A stretch of DNA of 5,218 nt from Desulfobacteraceae bacterium (GCA_011389605.1 JAABTZ010000259.1:1-5218), one strand, 5' to 3'; positions 1-5,218 are shown, numbered from the stretch's first letter. A program made the numbers and translations. Notes: a model not told the origin generated them from the letters alone.

Positions 1-182
1 TGATCCCGCCCCTGGGACAGTTTTATCCTGGACCCGGAGACATGGGAAAGGCGGTTTAGCTTCTGGCTGACCTCCCTGCTGTTTTCATTGAGCAGCCGCA
101 GCCGCTCGTCTTTTGCCTCCAGGACAGCAGCGCAGATCACGCGCTGCTGATCAATATATTCAACAACTGTTCCGGGTTCCAT
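1..182 (-). CDS. RNB-domain exoribonuclease (RNase II/R-like), N-terminal fragment
   Basis: Partial gene: only the first 60 codons are present and the rest lies beyond the left edge. The visible protein begins MEPGTVVEYIDQQRVICAAV and continues with a Leu/Arg-rich stretch (LEAKDERLRLLNENSREV) and a basic tail. From memory this resembles the small beta-rich N-terminal part of deltaproteobacterial proteins carrying an RNB (RNase II/R) catalytic domain, which degrade RNA 3'-to-5' in the cytoplasm. The catalytic domain itself cannot be seen, so the product is inferred. The frame is also open upstream to an ATG at 261-263 (87 codons to the edge). I prefer the ATG at 180-182 because AAAGGA lies 4 nt before it, a perfect TATAAT lies inside the would-be extension, and the protein begins there as I remember the family. 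The gene is divergent from the SHOCT gene at 566. Confidence 0.6.
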   Translation of the reverse strand, partial: MEPGTVVEYIDQQRVICAAVLEAKDERLRLLNENSREVSQKLNRLSHVSGSRIKLSQGRD

Positions 183-186
183 ATAT

Positions 187-230
187 TCCTTTATCGTGAC
201 CTGATTATACCTGAACTGAGCGATTTTCAA
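187..230 (-). promoter_or_regulatory. Promoter and ribosome binding site of the RNB ribonuclease gene
   Basis: Read on the minus strand, TTGAAA (225-230) is followed after 15 nt by a perfect TATAAT (204-209). AAAGGA (187-192) then stands 4 nt before the ATG at 182. The -35/-10 spacing is shorter than the ideal 17, but the -10 is consensus. A transcript would start near 195-198 and have a very short leader. This arrangement decides the start: the longer frame from 263 would have to run through both elements. Confidence 0.5.
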
Positions 231-268
231 TTTTACCGCATCTACTGCCTCAGATGATGCCATAAAAC

Positions 269-424
269 TTTATGCGCTCATAAAAAGTCGGTTTTCAGAT
301 GGCGCCGTAAAAAGTTCAAGATCAAGGCTTGGGCGATTCCGAAAAATACAGCTTACTTAGTCGTACGTGAAATTTTGAGGAATCTCGCGTAACGCAGATA
401 TTGGACTTTTTACGGCGCCATCAA
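269..424 (-). repeat. Hairpin repeat copy A (MITE-like intergenic repeat, inverted relative to copies B and C)
   Basis: This is a full-length copy in reverse orientation. The core (298-422, 125 bp) is bounded by a perfect 18-bp inverted repeat, GATGGCGCCGTAAAAAGT at 298-315 and its complement at 405-422. Inside are further imperfectly paired arms and a tip containing CTTACTTAGTCGTACG. Beyond the core on the left, 269-289 matches the extra outer end of copy B (5001-5021) at about 17 of 21 positions, so the element extends to about 269. No reading frame of note occurs inside. It lies between two divergent genes. Such elements are usually non-autonomous and moved by a transposase encoded elsewhere; that is inference, as no transposase is in the window. 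Confidence 0.85.
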
Positions 425-472
425 ACCTAATATACACATAAACAGGTGCGGATACAAGCTCAGTCATGCATA

Positions 473-499
473 TCTGAATTGTACAAACCGCAATTCAGA
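473..499. promoter_or_regulatory. 9-bp dyad, possible operator upstream of the SHOCT gene
   Basis: TCTGAATTG (473-481) and CAATTCAGA (491-499) form a perfect 9-bp inverted repeat with a 9-nt spacer. It covers the -35 and the spacer of the weak promoter proposed for the gene at 566. The size and symmetry suit a dimeric repressor or activator site, but a simple hairpin or chance is also possible. No regulator gene is in the window. Confidence 0.4.
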
Positions 500-507
500 A
501 TTATGTT
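479..507 (+). promoter_or_regulatory. Weak sigma70-like promoter candidate for the SHOCT gene
   Basis: TTGTAC (479-484) and TATGTT (502-507) are separated by exactly 17 nt. The match to consensus is only 3 of 6 and 4 of 6, which could fit a promoter needing an activator. A transcript from about 514 would have a leader of about 50 nt ending in AAGGAG (554-559), 6 nt before the ATG at 566. Confidence 0.3.
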
Positions 508-565
508 TTGTCCAATGGCAGATGGCCGGGGAAAATAACTGTCCAAAACCTAAAAGGAGCTGACA

Positions 566-928
566 ATGAGAACAAAGAGTTTTTCAATTTGTGCCGCGGC
601 ACTTAGCCTGTGTCTTGTAATTTTTCACAACGCCGGCCAGGTCCTTGCCCAGCAGGGCAGGTACAGCGACTGGCACATGGGGCCGGGAATGATGGGCGGC
701 TACGGCATCCTGGGATGGTTCGGCGGGATACTCGGCCTGGTCATCTGGATTCTGATTATCGTGGGATTGATTTACCTGATCAGGTGGCTGATTCAAAACA
801 CGAAAACGCAATCCGGCACAGCCGCCGGCAATTCAACAAAAGCCATGGACATTCTCAGGGAGCGTTACGCCAGGGGCGAAATTGACAGGCAGGAATTTGA
901 AGCAAAGAAAAAAGACCTGACTTCATGA
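566..928 (+). CDS. Small membrane protein with C-terminal SHOCT domain
   Basis: The 120-aa protein has a basic start and hydrophobic stretch (residues 1-28) that look like a signal peptide with likely cleavage VLA|QQ; an uncleaved anchor is possible. Next comes a short His/Met/Gly-rich segment (about 36-46, WHMGPGMMGGY), a strong transmembrane helix (about 49-72), a polar linker, and a C-terminal short helical motif (about 92-118: KAMDILRERYARGEIDRQEF) typical of SHOCT domains, which are thought to mediate oligomerisation. The exact role is unknown. Similar Met-rich small SHOCT proteins are often seen near metal or envelope stress genes, so a part in metal handling or membrane stress is a guess. 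The start is well supported by AAGGAG 6 nt upstream. The gene stands alone, convergent with the transporter operon 63 bp downstream. Confidence 0.88.
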   Translation: MRTKSFSICAAALSLCLVIFHNAGQVLAQQGRYSDWHMGPGMMGGYGILGWFGGILGLVIWILIIVGLIYLIRWLIQNTKTQSGTAAGNSTKAMDILRERYARGEIDRQEFEAKKKDLTS

Positions 929-971
929 AACAGCGCCTAAACGGTTTGAAAATATCACCCAAATACCTGCT

Positions 972-993
972 GGCTGCGTTGCAGGCCGCTTTT
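972..993 (+). terminator. Weak hairpin after the SHOCT gene, possible terminator
   Basis: GGCTGC (972-977), GTT loop and GCAGGCC (981-987) can pair with one bulged base, followed by GC and four T (990-993). It lies 43 bp after the SHOCT stop and abuts the stop codon of the convergent gene (992-994). The T-run is short, so termination may be inefficient. Read on the minus strand the hairpin has no following T-tract. Confidence 0.35.
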
Positions 994-2209
994 ACTGTTT
1001 CTGGATAACAAAGGAAATAACCCGGTTGCCCTCAACCTCCTTGACGGTGACCACGAATTTTCCGATCACTATCTGCTCCTGCTCCCTTGGAATACGGCCG
1101 ATCTGCTCCAGGATAAACCCGGTAAAGGTTTCATAGGATGAAGATTCCTGGAGATTCATTTTAAGCTTTTCATTTACGATCTCAATATCGGCCGAACCCA
1201 GAACCAGCCATTCCTTGTCCCGTATTTTAATCACCGGCGGCTTTACAATATCGGTCTCGTCAACAATGTCGCCCACAATGGCTTCGAGTACATCTTCAAG
1301 GGTGACCATGCCTGAGACCTCACCGTATTCATTGACCACAATTGCAGCGTGTTCTTTTTTGCGCTTGAACTGATTTAAAAGCTGGTCGAGCTTTTTATGT
1401 TCGGGCACGAAATAAGGCGCCCTCATTATTTTTTCAATATCCACGACACTGCCTGAACGCACTTCCTGCTTAAACAGGTCTTTGACATTGACTATCCCTA
1501 CAACGTGATCAATATTGCCCTCAATAACAGGAATCCTGGTAAATCCCGATTCCAGGATTTTTCTCAGTTCAGGCTCTTTGCCGCGTTCAATTACAAACAT
1601 ATCCGCACTCGGGGTCATTATCTCGGAGACATTTATGTCATCGAGCTTGATCACGTTATAGATAAGCTCCCGCTCCTCGGGGTTGATCTCACCGCCTTCC
1701 CGGACCACATCCACAAAGGTGATAAGCTCATCTTCGGTCAGAGGAGGGGTGCCGCGGCCTGATCCCGCAATTCTGGGGATGAAGTTTAAAAACCAGATCA
1801 CAGGCAGTAAAGGAAAAGACAGCCAGAAAAGAGGCAGAATAACTATTCTTGCAACTGCGACATTGTTATGTGAAGCAACTGTCTTGGGAAAAATCTCGCC
1901 GAAAACAAGTATCAGAAACGTCATGACTCCCGTGGCAATTCCCACGGCATTGCTGGAGGAATAATGCATGGTCACGGCCGTGGCAAGAGAAGAGGCTCCT
2001 ATGTTGACAAAGTTGTTGCCGATTAGAATCGTGGAAAGCAGGCGATGGGGATCTTCTTTCATGCGCAGGATCATAAGGTTTAAATAACCGCCGTATTTTG
2101 CAAGATGCCTGGCCTTTGTCCTGCTAAGGGAAAACAGTGCTGTCTCCGATGCTGAAAAAAAGCCGGAAAGAAGCAGCAAAACTCCCAGCAAAACGAATTG
2201 TACTGTCAT
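992..2209 (-). CDS. CNNM / CorC-HlyC family membrane protein with CBS pair (putative divalent cation exporter)
   Basis: The 405-aa protein has the full three-part architecture of the family. An N-terminal CNNM (DUF21) membrane domain covers about residues 1-145, with the signature SGFFSASETALFSLSR (15-30), LLSTILIGNNFVNIGASS (57-74) and GEIFPKT (104-110). An acidic linker (about 157-190) follows, then a CBS-domain pair (about 196-318, including EIMTP, GIVNVKDL and GMVTLEDVLEAIVGDIVDE), and a C-terminal CorC_HlyC domain (about 325-404). Members act in the inner membrane; several export Mg2+, probably coupled to Na+, with the CBS pair sensing nucleotide or Mg. The old name hemolysin is misleading. 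The start overlaps the stop of the upstream channel gene (ATGA, 2206-2209), and AGGAG (2218-2222) is 8 nt before it, indicating translational coupling. Length is normal for the family, with no sign of damage. The substrate is not provable from sequence. Confidence 0.93.
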   Translation of the reverse strand: MTVQFVLLGVLLLLSGFFSASETALFSLSRTKARHLAKYGGYLNLMILRMKEDPHRLLSTILIGNNFVNIGASSLATAVTMHYSSSNAVGIATGVMTFLILVFGEIFPKTVASHNNVAVARIVILPLFWLSFPLLPVIWFLNFIPRIAGSGRGTPPLTEDELITFVDVVREGGEINPEERELIYNVIKLDDINVSEIMTPSADMFVIERGKEPELRKILESGFTRIPVIEGNIDHVVGIVNVKDLFKQEVRSGSVVDIEKIMRAPYFVPEHKKLDQLLNQFKRKKEHAAIVVNEYGEVSGMVTLEDVLEAIVGDIVDETDIVKPPVIKIRDKEWLVLGSADIEIVNEKLKMNLQESSSYETFTGFILEQIGRIPREQEQIVIGKFVVTVKEVEGNRVISFVIQKQ

Positions 2210-4830
2210 GATTCTGGCTCCTGTGCGACGGGTGTGGCCGCGGGTACGCGATTGTCGGTTTTAAGATAAACATCCCTCTGGGGAAACGGAATGACAATTC
2301 CATGCTCTTTGAACTGCTTGTCAATATCAAAGCGCACATCGGTTTCCACCACCAGAAACCAGTCAATGTGCACCCAGAAGCGCAGCTTGAAAATCAGGCC
2401 GTTGTCACCGAAATCCGAAAACAGCAGCTCCGGGTGAGGCCTGCGCAAAACCCTTGGATGCTGGTAGGCCACGTCCATTAAAACCTGCCTGACCAGCTCT
2501 ATATCGGAGCCATAGGCCACACGCACCTCCACGGTCCTGCGCACCCGGGAATCGCGAAAACTCCAGTTGGTGACCAGCTGGCTGATAAAATCCGAATTGG
2601 GAATAATCAGCTCGGCGTTGTCAAATGTGCGCACCTGTGTGGAGCGCACATTGATTTCCCGGACCGTGCCCCAGATGTCGCCGATTTCAATTACATCACC
2701 CACCTGGATGGGCCGTTCAAACAATAGAATGATCCCGCTTAAAAAATTGTTGAAAATACTCTGCAGGCCAAAACCCAGCCCGATACCAAGGGCACCGAAA
2801 ACCACGGTAAGGGCTGTTGCGCTGATACCAACGGTACGAAGGGCGATTAAAATCCCTATTATCCAGAAAACATATCCGCTGATGCGGAGTATGGAATCCT
2901 GAAGACCGGGTTCCATGTCGCTTTGCTTAATCATGCGCAGACGCACAAACTCCTTGAAAACAATGGTGAGGGTATGGACAACCAGCAAAACGATCACCGC
3001 ATAAACAAAGCCCATAAGGCTTAAGCGGAAGTCTCCGAGCGTAAATTGGTAATTGATCCCATACAGGATATCGGCCAGAAATGTCTTTGGCGCGCCCCAG
3101 GCAACAAAAAGCAGAAAAAAAGCGCCTGCCGCGATCCCTATCCGGAGCAGCCGCACAATGAGCCAGCGCACTGGATATGGGCGGGGTCCGAGTTCATCTT
3201 CATCTATCTCCTCGGAGCGTTCAATGTGGGCGGCCACGTCTGATTCGCGCAAGACCCTATAGAATATGTAAATCCAGAAAACAAGAACACTGGTTTGTGC
3301 AACCCCGGTATACCAGTAGGCGGCCCATCCGCCGAACCCAGTCAGCTCCGCTATCAGGCCCGGAAGCACAAGGCCGTAGCCCATGGCTATCAGGGCGAAT
3401 TTTAATACCGGGAATTTCGGATGCTCTGCAAGAGCCGAATCAGAAATGCCTTTCTGGAACAAATGAAAAAAATGAACGCACCAGGCAAACAGAAGAAATT
3501 CAAACGCCAGACGCCATGCAATCAGGCTCATGCAATCGGTACATATAATCCGGCTGATAAGAAGATATCCGGCTCCATATACAAGAATGCCCAAAAACAG
3601 GCGGGTCAAGGGCAAATATATACGATGAAACAATGCATCCGAAGTTCTTGCCCCCAGTGCCCGCAAAAAGATCTTGCCCCACCTGACTGCCATTATCAGA
3701 ATCAAAAAATCGATCAGCAGCGGGAAAAGGGCAAAAAAAGGCGTTATCCGATAAACTGCCCTTACCGGGTAAAAATGTAAAAACAAGACAGCCCCTGCCC
3801 ATGGCAGTGATTTCTGGACCAGCTTGGTTAAAACATAGTGCCAGAAGCGATCATCCTCGAGGCTGCGGTGCATAAGAGTGCCGCAATATTTTGCGCATCC
3901 GTACAAAACAGCCTGGAAAACCGCCAGCAGAAACAAAAACAGCGCAAGAAACACGCCATATTCCTCCCAGGACACAACCCCGGGCTTCTGCCATGCTGCA
4001 TAGACGACCAGCTTCCGTATTTTTTCCAGCGCTTCGGCGGCATTGGCCTTAAGCTCGCCTTTTAAAATGCGCAAAACCGGGCTGGGCTCGTGCTCCAGGA
4101 TGCGGCTTTTTTTGCGCTCCTCTATCTGCTGGCTGATCCTGCCGGCAATGGGGTCAAGATTTGACAGCAGGCTGAGTAATCGTTCCAGGCGGTTGCCGTA
4201 AATATCAAGGATCTGATTGATTCTGTCCTGCTTGGCTTCCATCAGATCAATCAGGGTGTCGAGCCGGCTTGCAATATCGGGCTCAACGGTTACATTGGGA
4301 GGCTGAGCCGTTATTTCAATCCGCTGCTTTTCATAAAAAGCGATCTGCTGACTGGCTTCCTGGAGGGTTTTTCCCCATCTGGTGATTTCATCTTCTGCTT
4401 TCCGGATCTGCTCCCGGAGGTAGCCTGCGGCAACGCCCTGCCTGGTCAGTGCATTTTCAAGATCCTGGGTATCAACTGAAGGCAAATGCAGCAGGTTGGA
4501 ATAGGTGGAGGTCATTAGCTGGATCTGGTTAAACCTGTTTTCCATTTCCGGGCCTTCTGCCTTCAGGCCTTTAAGAAAGGCAGAAACCCTTTCAAGGTCC
4601 TGCTTTTCAATTTCAAGGACCTGATTATAGGATTCGGTCAGGCTTTGATAAAGGTCGGAGGACGAAAGCGGGGTTCCCGGGGCCTGATCCTGGGAATGAT
4701 CCTGATTTTGGCCGGATGAAAAAGCAGGAAAAGCAAGGAGGCAAAGCACCACGGCAAGACATATGAGTGCCCTGCCGCCTGATGGCGACTGATATTTTCT
4801 AGCGCGTAAAAAAAAAGTATTGCCACTCAT
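2206..4830 (-). CDS. Large MscS-family mechanosensitive channel (MscK/MscM-like)
   Basis: The 874-aa inner-membrane channel is expected to open under membrane tension and release solutes on hypo-osmotic shock. Residues 1-39 are a signal peptide (long n-region, LICLAVVLCLLAFPAFSSG). About 55-275 is a periplasmic, coiled-coil-rich domain. About 290-704 holds some eleven membrane helices, near 292, 341, 363, 408, 436, 474, 507, 557, 602, 648 and 673. The last is the pore helix, with glycines G679, G682, G684, G686 and G688 and motif GFGLQSIFNNFLSG, then the family hallmark ERPIQVGD (705-712). Alignment by eye places I683 and F687 at the E. coli MscS L105/L109 seal. The beta domain (about 713-760, WGTVREINVRSTQVRT, LIIPNSDF) and the alpha/beta end (PFPQRDVYLK, 848-857) are intact. 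It is shorter than E. coli MscK/MscM (about 1100 aa), mainly through a smaller periplasmic part. The ATG at 4830 is the first possible start because TAA immediately precedes it in frame, yet no Shine-Dalgarno is visible. Confidence 0.93.
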   Translation of the reverse strand: MSGNTFFLRARKYQSPSGGRALICLAVVLCLLAFPAFSSGQNQDHSQDQAPGTPLSSSDLYQSLTESYNQVLEIEKQDLERVSAFLKGLKAEGPEMENRFNQIQLMTSTYSNLLHLPSVDTQDLENALTRQGVAAGYLREQIRKAEDEITRWGKTLQEASQQIAFYEKQRIEITAQPPNVTVEPDIASRLDTLIDLMEAKQDRINQILDIYGNRLERLLSLLSNLDPIAGRISQQIEERKKSRILEHEPSPVLRILKGELKANAAEALEKIRKLVVYAAWQKPGVVSWEEYGVFLALFLFLLAVFQAVLYGCAKYCGTLMHRSLEDDRFWHYVLTKLVQKSLPWAGAVLFLHFYPVRAVYRITPFFALFPLLIDFLILIMAVRWGKIFLRALGARTSDALFHRIYLPLTRLFLGILVYGAGYLLISRIICTDCMSLIAWRLAFEFLLFAWCVHFFHLFQKGISDSALAEHPKFPVLKFALIAMGYGLVLPGLIAELTGFGGWAAYWYTGVAQTSVLVFWIYIFYRVLRESDVAAHIERSEEIDEDELGPRPYPVRWLIVRLLRIGIAAGAFFLLFVAWGAPKTFLADILYGINYQFTLGDFRLSLMGFVYAVIVLLVVHTLTIVFKEFVRLRMIKQSDMEPGLQDSILRISGYVFWIIGILIALRTVGISATALTVVFGALGIGLGFGLQSIFNNFLSGIILLFERPIQVGDVIEIGDIWGTVREINVRSTQVRTFDNAELIIPNSDFISQLVTNWSFRDSRVRRTVEVRVAYGSDIELVRQVLMDVAYQHPRVLRRPHPELLFSDFGDNGLIFKLRFWVHIDWFLVVETDVRFDIDKQFKEHGIVIPFPQRDVYLKTDNRVPAATPVAQEPES
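2218..2222 (-). promoter_or_regulatory. Ribosome binding site of the CNNM gene, inside the channel gene
   Basis: AGGAG on the minus strand lies 8 nt before the ATG at 2209, within the last codons of the channel gene. Together with the ATGA stop/start overlap it shows that the CNNM protein is translated from the same message. Confidence 0.75.
4808..4816. repeat. A9/T9 homopolymer in codons 5-8 of the channel gene
   Basis: Nine A on the plus strand read as nine T in the coding strand, spanning Thr5-Phe6-Phe7-Leu8. Tracts of this length can slip during replication or transcription; a one-base change would shift the frame before the signal peptide core and abolish the channel. In the window as given the frame is intact. 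Confidence 0.8.
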
Positions 4831-4834
4831 TTAC

Positions 4835-4869
4835 AAGTTTTAAGTTTTAAGTTTTAAGTGTTAAGTTTG
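4835..4869. repeat. Heptamer tandem array (AAGTTTT, five units)
   Basis: Three perfect units of AAGTTTT (4835-4855) are followed by two units with one change each (AAGTGTT 4856-4862, AAGTTTG 4863-4869). The array begins 4 bp from the channel's ATG and its last unit runs into the left end of repeat copy B. It occupies the place where the Shine-Dalgarno of the channel gene would be expected. Read on the minus strand it is ACTTAAA-type AT-rich sequence without any purine-rich SD. Confidence 0.85.
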
Positions 4870-5021
4870 ATGGAACCGTAAAAAGTCCAATATCTGCGTT
4901 ACGCGCGATTTTTCAGAATTTCACGTACGGCCAGGTACGCTGCATTCTTCAAAATCGCGCAAGCCTTGATCTTGAACTTTTTACAAAGCCGTCTGATATA
5001 GACTTTTTACGAGACCATCAA
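4867..5021 (+). repeat. Hairpin repeat copy B (full length, MITE-like)
   Basis: This about 155-bp element has outer ends TTGATGG (4867-4873) and CCATCAA (5015-5021). The inverted identity of the ends extends inward to about 18 of 21 positions, including GTAAAAAGTC. A 125-bp core (4869-4993) carries a second, inner right end (AACTTTTTACAAAGCCGTC to 4993), separated from the outer end by TGATATA. Inner arms GCGCGATTTT (4904-4913) and AAAATCGCGC (4951-4960) are exact complements, and the tip is CGTAC-GGCCAG-GTACG. The whole core can fold as one long imperfect hairpin in either DNA strand or RNA. It lies in the likely leader of the channel operon. No open frame of note is inside. Confidence 0.85.
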
Positions 5022-5060
5022 CAGTGTATTGAAGCGTGCAGCAAAAGCTATCCGCAAACG

Positions 5061-5089
5061 CGCGGTCCCGGGTGGGGGCCCGTTGTTTT
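5061..5089 (+). terminator. GC-rich hairpin followed by T-tract (possible terminator)
   Basis: CG(C)GGTCCC (5061-5069) can pair with GGGGCCCG (5075-5082), with one bulge and one G-U pair, followed by TTGTTTT (5083-5089). As a plus-strand terminator it has no obvious gene to serve in the window. On the minus strand the same hairpin would lie at the very 5' end of a transcript from the promoter at 5097-5126. Either role, or neither, is possible. Confidence 0.25.
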
Positions 5090-5096
5090 GATGCTA

Positions 5097-5126
5097 CTTA
5101 TATCACATAATTCTGCCGAATATCAA
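5097..5126 (-). promoter_or_regulatory. Predicted sigma70 promoter of the channel-CNNM operon
   Basis: On the minus strand TTGATA (5121-5126) and TATAAG (5097-5102), each matching 5 of 6 consensus bases, are 18 nt apart. Transcription would begin near 5090 and give a leader of about 260 nt that contains the GC-rich hairpin, all of repeat copy B and the heptamer array before the channel's ATG at 4830. It is the best promoter match I found upstream of the operon; the AT-rich heptamer array could hide a second, weaker one. Confidence 0.45.
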
Positions 5127-5132
5127 TCAACT

Positions 5133-5218
5133 TTGATGGGGCCGTAAAAAGTCCAATATCTGCGTTACGCGCGATTTTTCAGAATTTCACGTACGACTAA
5201 GTACGCTGCATTCTTCAA
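5133..5218 (+). repeat. Hairpin repeat copy C (cut by the window edge)
   Basis: Same orientation as copy B. The 84 bases from 5135 differ from copy B at only five positions: two in the outer arm (GATGGGG against GATGGAA) and three in the loop of the tip (GACTAA against GGCCAG). The right half lies beyond the window. It starts 111 bp after copy B ends. Confidence 0.85.

Noticed and set aside
183..263. An N-terminal extension of the ribonuclease starting at 263.
   Set aside because: Its start has no good SD, it lies only 5 bp from the end of repeat copy A, and the stretch holds a consensus -10 and the SD for the ATG at 182.
584..885. Alternate open frames over the SHOCT gene on both strands.
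   Set aside because: The frame at 566 has a good SD, signal peptide, membrane helix and SHOCT motif; the others have none of these.
992..2209. A hemolysin toxin.
   Set aside because: The HlyC name in this family is historical; the CNNM-CBS-CorC layout is that of a cation transporter, not of a toxin or of the HlyC acyltransferase.
2567..4065. Several plus-strand and alternate minus-strand open frames of 60-120 codons inside the channel gene.
   Set aside because: All lie within the intact, motif-rich channel gene in other frames; compositions are low-complexity or basic with no recognisable domains or SDs.
566..4830. A new defence or mobile gene system.
   Set aside because: The genes are recognisable envelope and ion-homeostasis families with normal architecture; no nuclease, helicase, recombinase or toxin-antitoxin signature is present. 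The unusual material is confined to the non-coding repeats.
5091..5147. Short open frame (ATG to TAA, 18 codons) between repeat copies B and C.
   Set aside because: No SD, it runs into the end of repeat copy C, and it overlaps the predicted minus-strand promoter; chance length.
269..5218. CRISPR array from the repeated sequences.
   Set aside because: Only three copies, about 155 bp long, two orientations, kilobases apart; no short direct repeats with regular spacers.

Overview
The window looks like a piece of a chromosome from a Desulfobacterota (deltaproteobacterial, Desulfobacterales-like) bacterium. This is inferred from three things: the N-terminus of an RNB-type ribonuclease of the form I associate with that group, a family of about 155 bp hairpin-forming intergenic repeats with GTAAAAAGTC ends that I recall from such genomes, and a Gram-negative envelope gene set. 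No database search was possible, so the assignment is tentative. There is no phage, CRISPR, tRNA or rRNA signal.

Layout from left to right. (1) Positions 1-182, minus strand: the first 60 codons of a probable RNB-domain exoribonuclease that runs off the left edge, with its own SD and a perfect TATAAT -10 just upstream. (2) Positions 183-565: no gene. It holds that promoter, repeat copy A, and a 9-bp dyad overlapping a weak promoter for the next gene. (3) Positions 566-928, plus strand: a small membrane-anchored protein with a signal peptide, one further membrane helix and a C-terminal SHOCT segment. (4) A 63-bp convergent gap with a weak hairpin. (5) Positions 4830 down to 992, minus strand: a two-gene operon. 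A large MscK/MscM-type mechanosensitive channel (874 aa) is followed, with a 4-bp ATGA overlap, by a CNNM/CorC-HlyC family transporter with a CBS pair (405 aa). (6) Positions 4831-5218: no gene. It holds a 7-bp tandem array touching the channel start codon, repeat copy B, a 111-bp spacer with a good minus-strand promoter and a GC-rich hairpin, and the first 86 bp of repeat copy C, cut by the window edge.

The channel and the CNNM protein plausibly act together in the inner membrane in osmotic and divalent-cation homeostasis; this follows from co-transcription and family knowledge, not direct evidence. The coding content is ordinary. The part worth a second look is non-coding: three copies of a long-hairpin, MITE-like repeat in inverted orientation around the operon, one of which lies between the best predicted promoter and the channel's start codon, where the usual Shine-Dalgarno is missing and a heptamer array sits instead.
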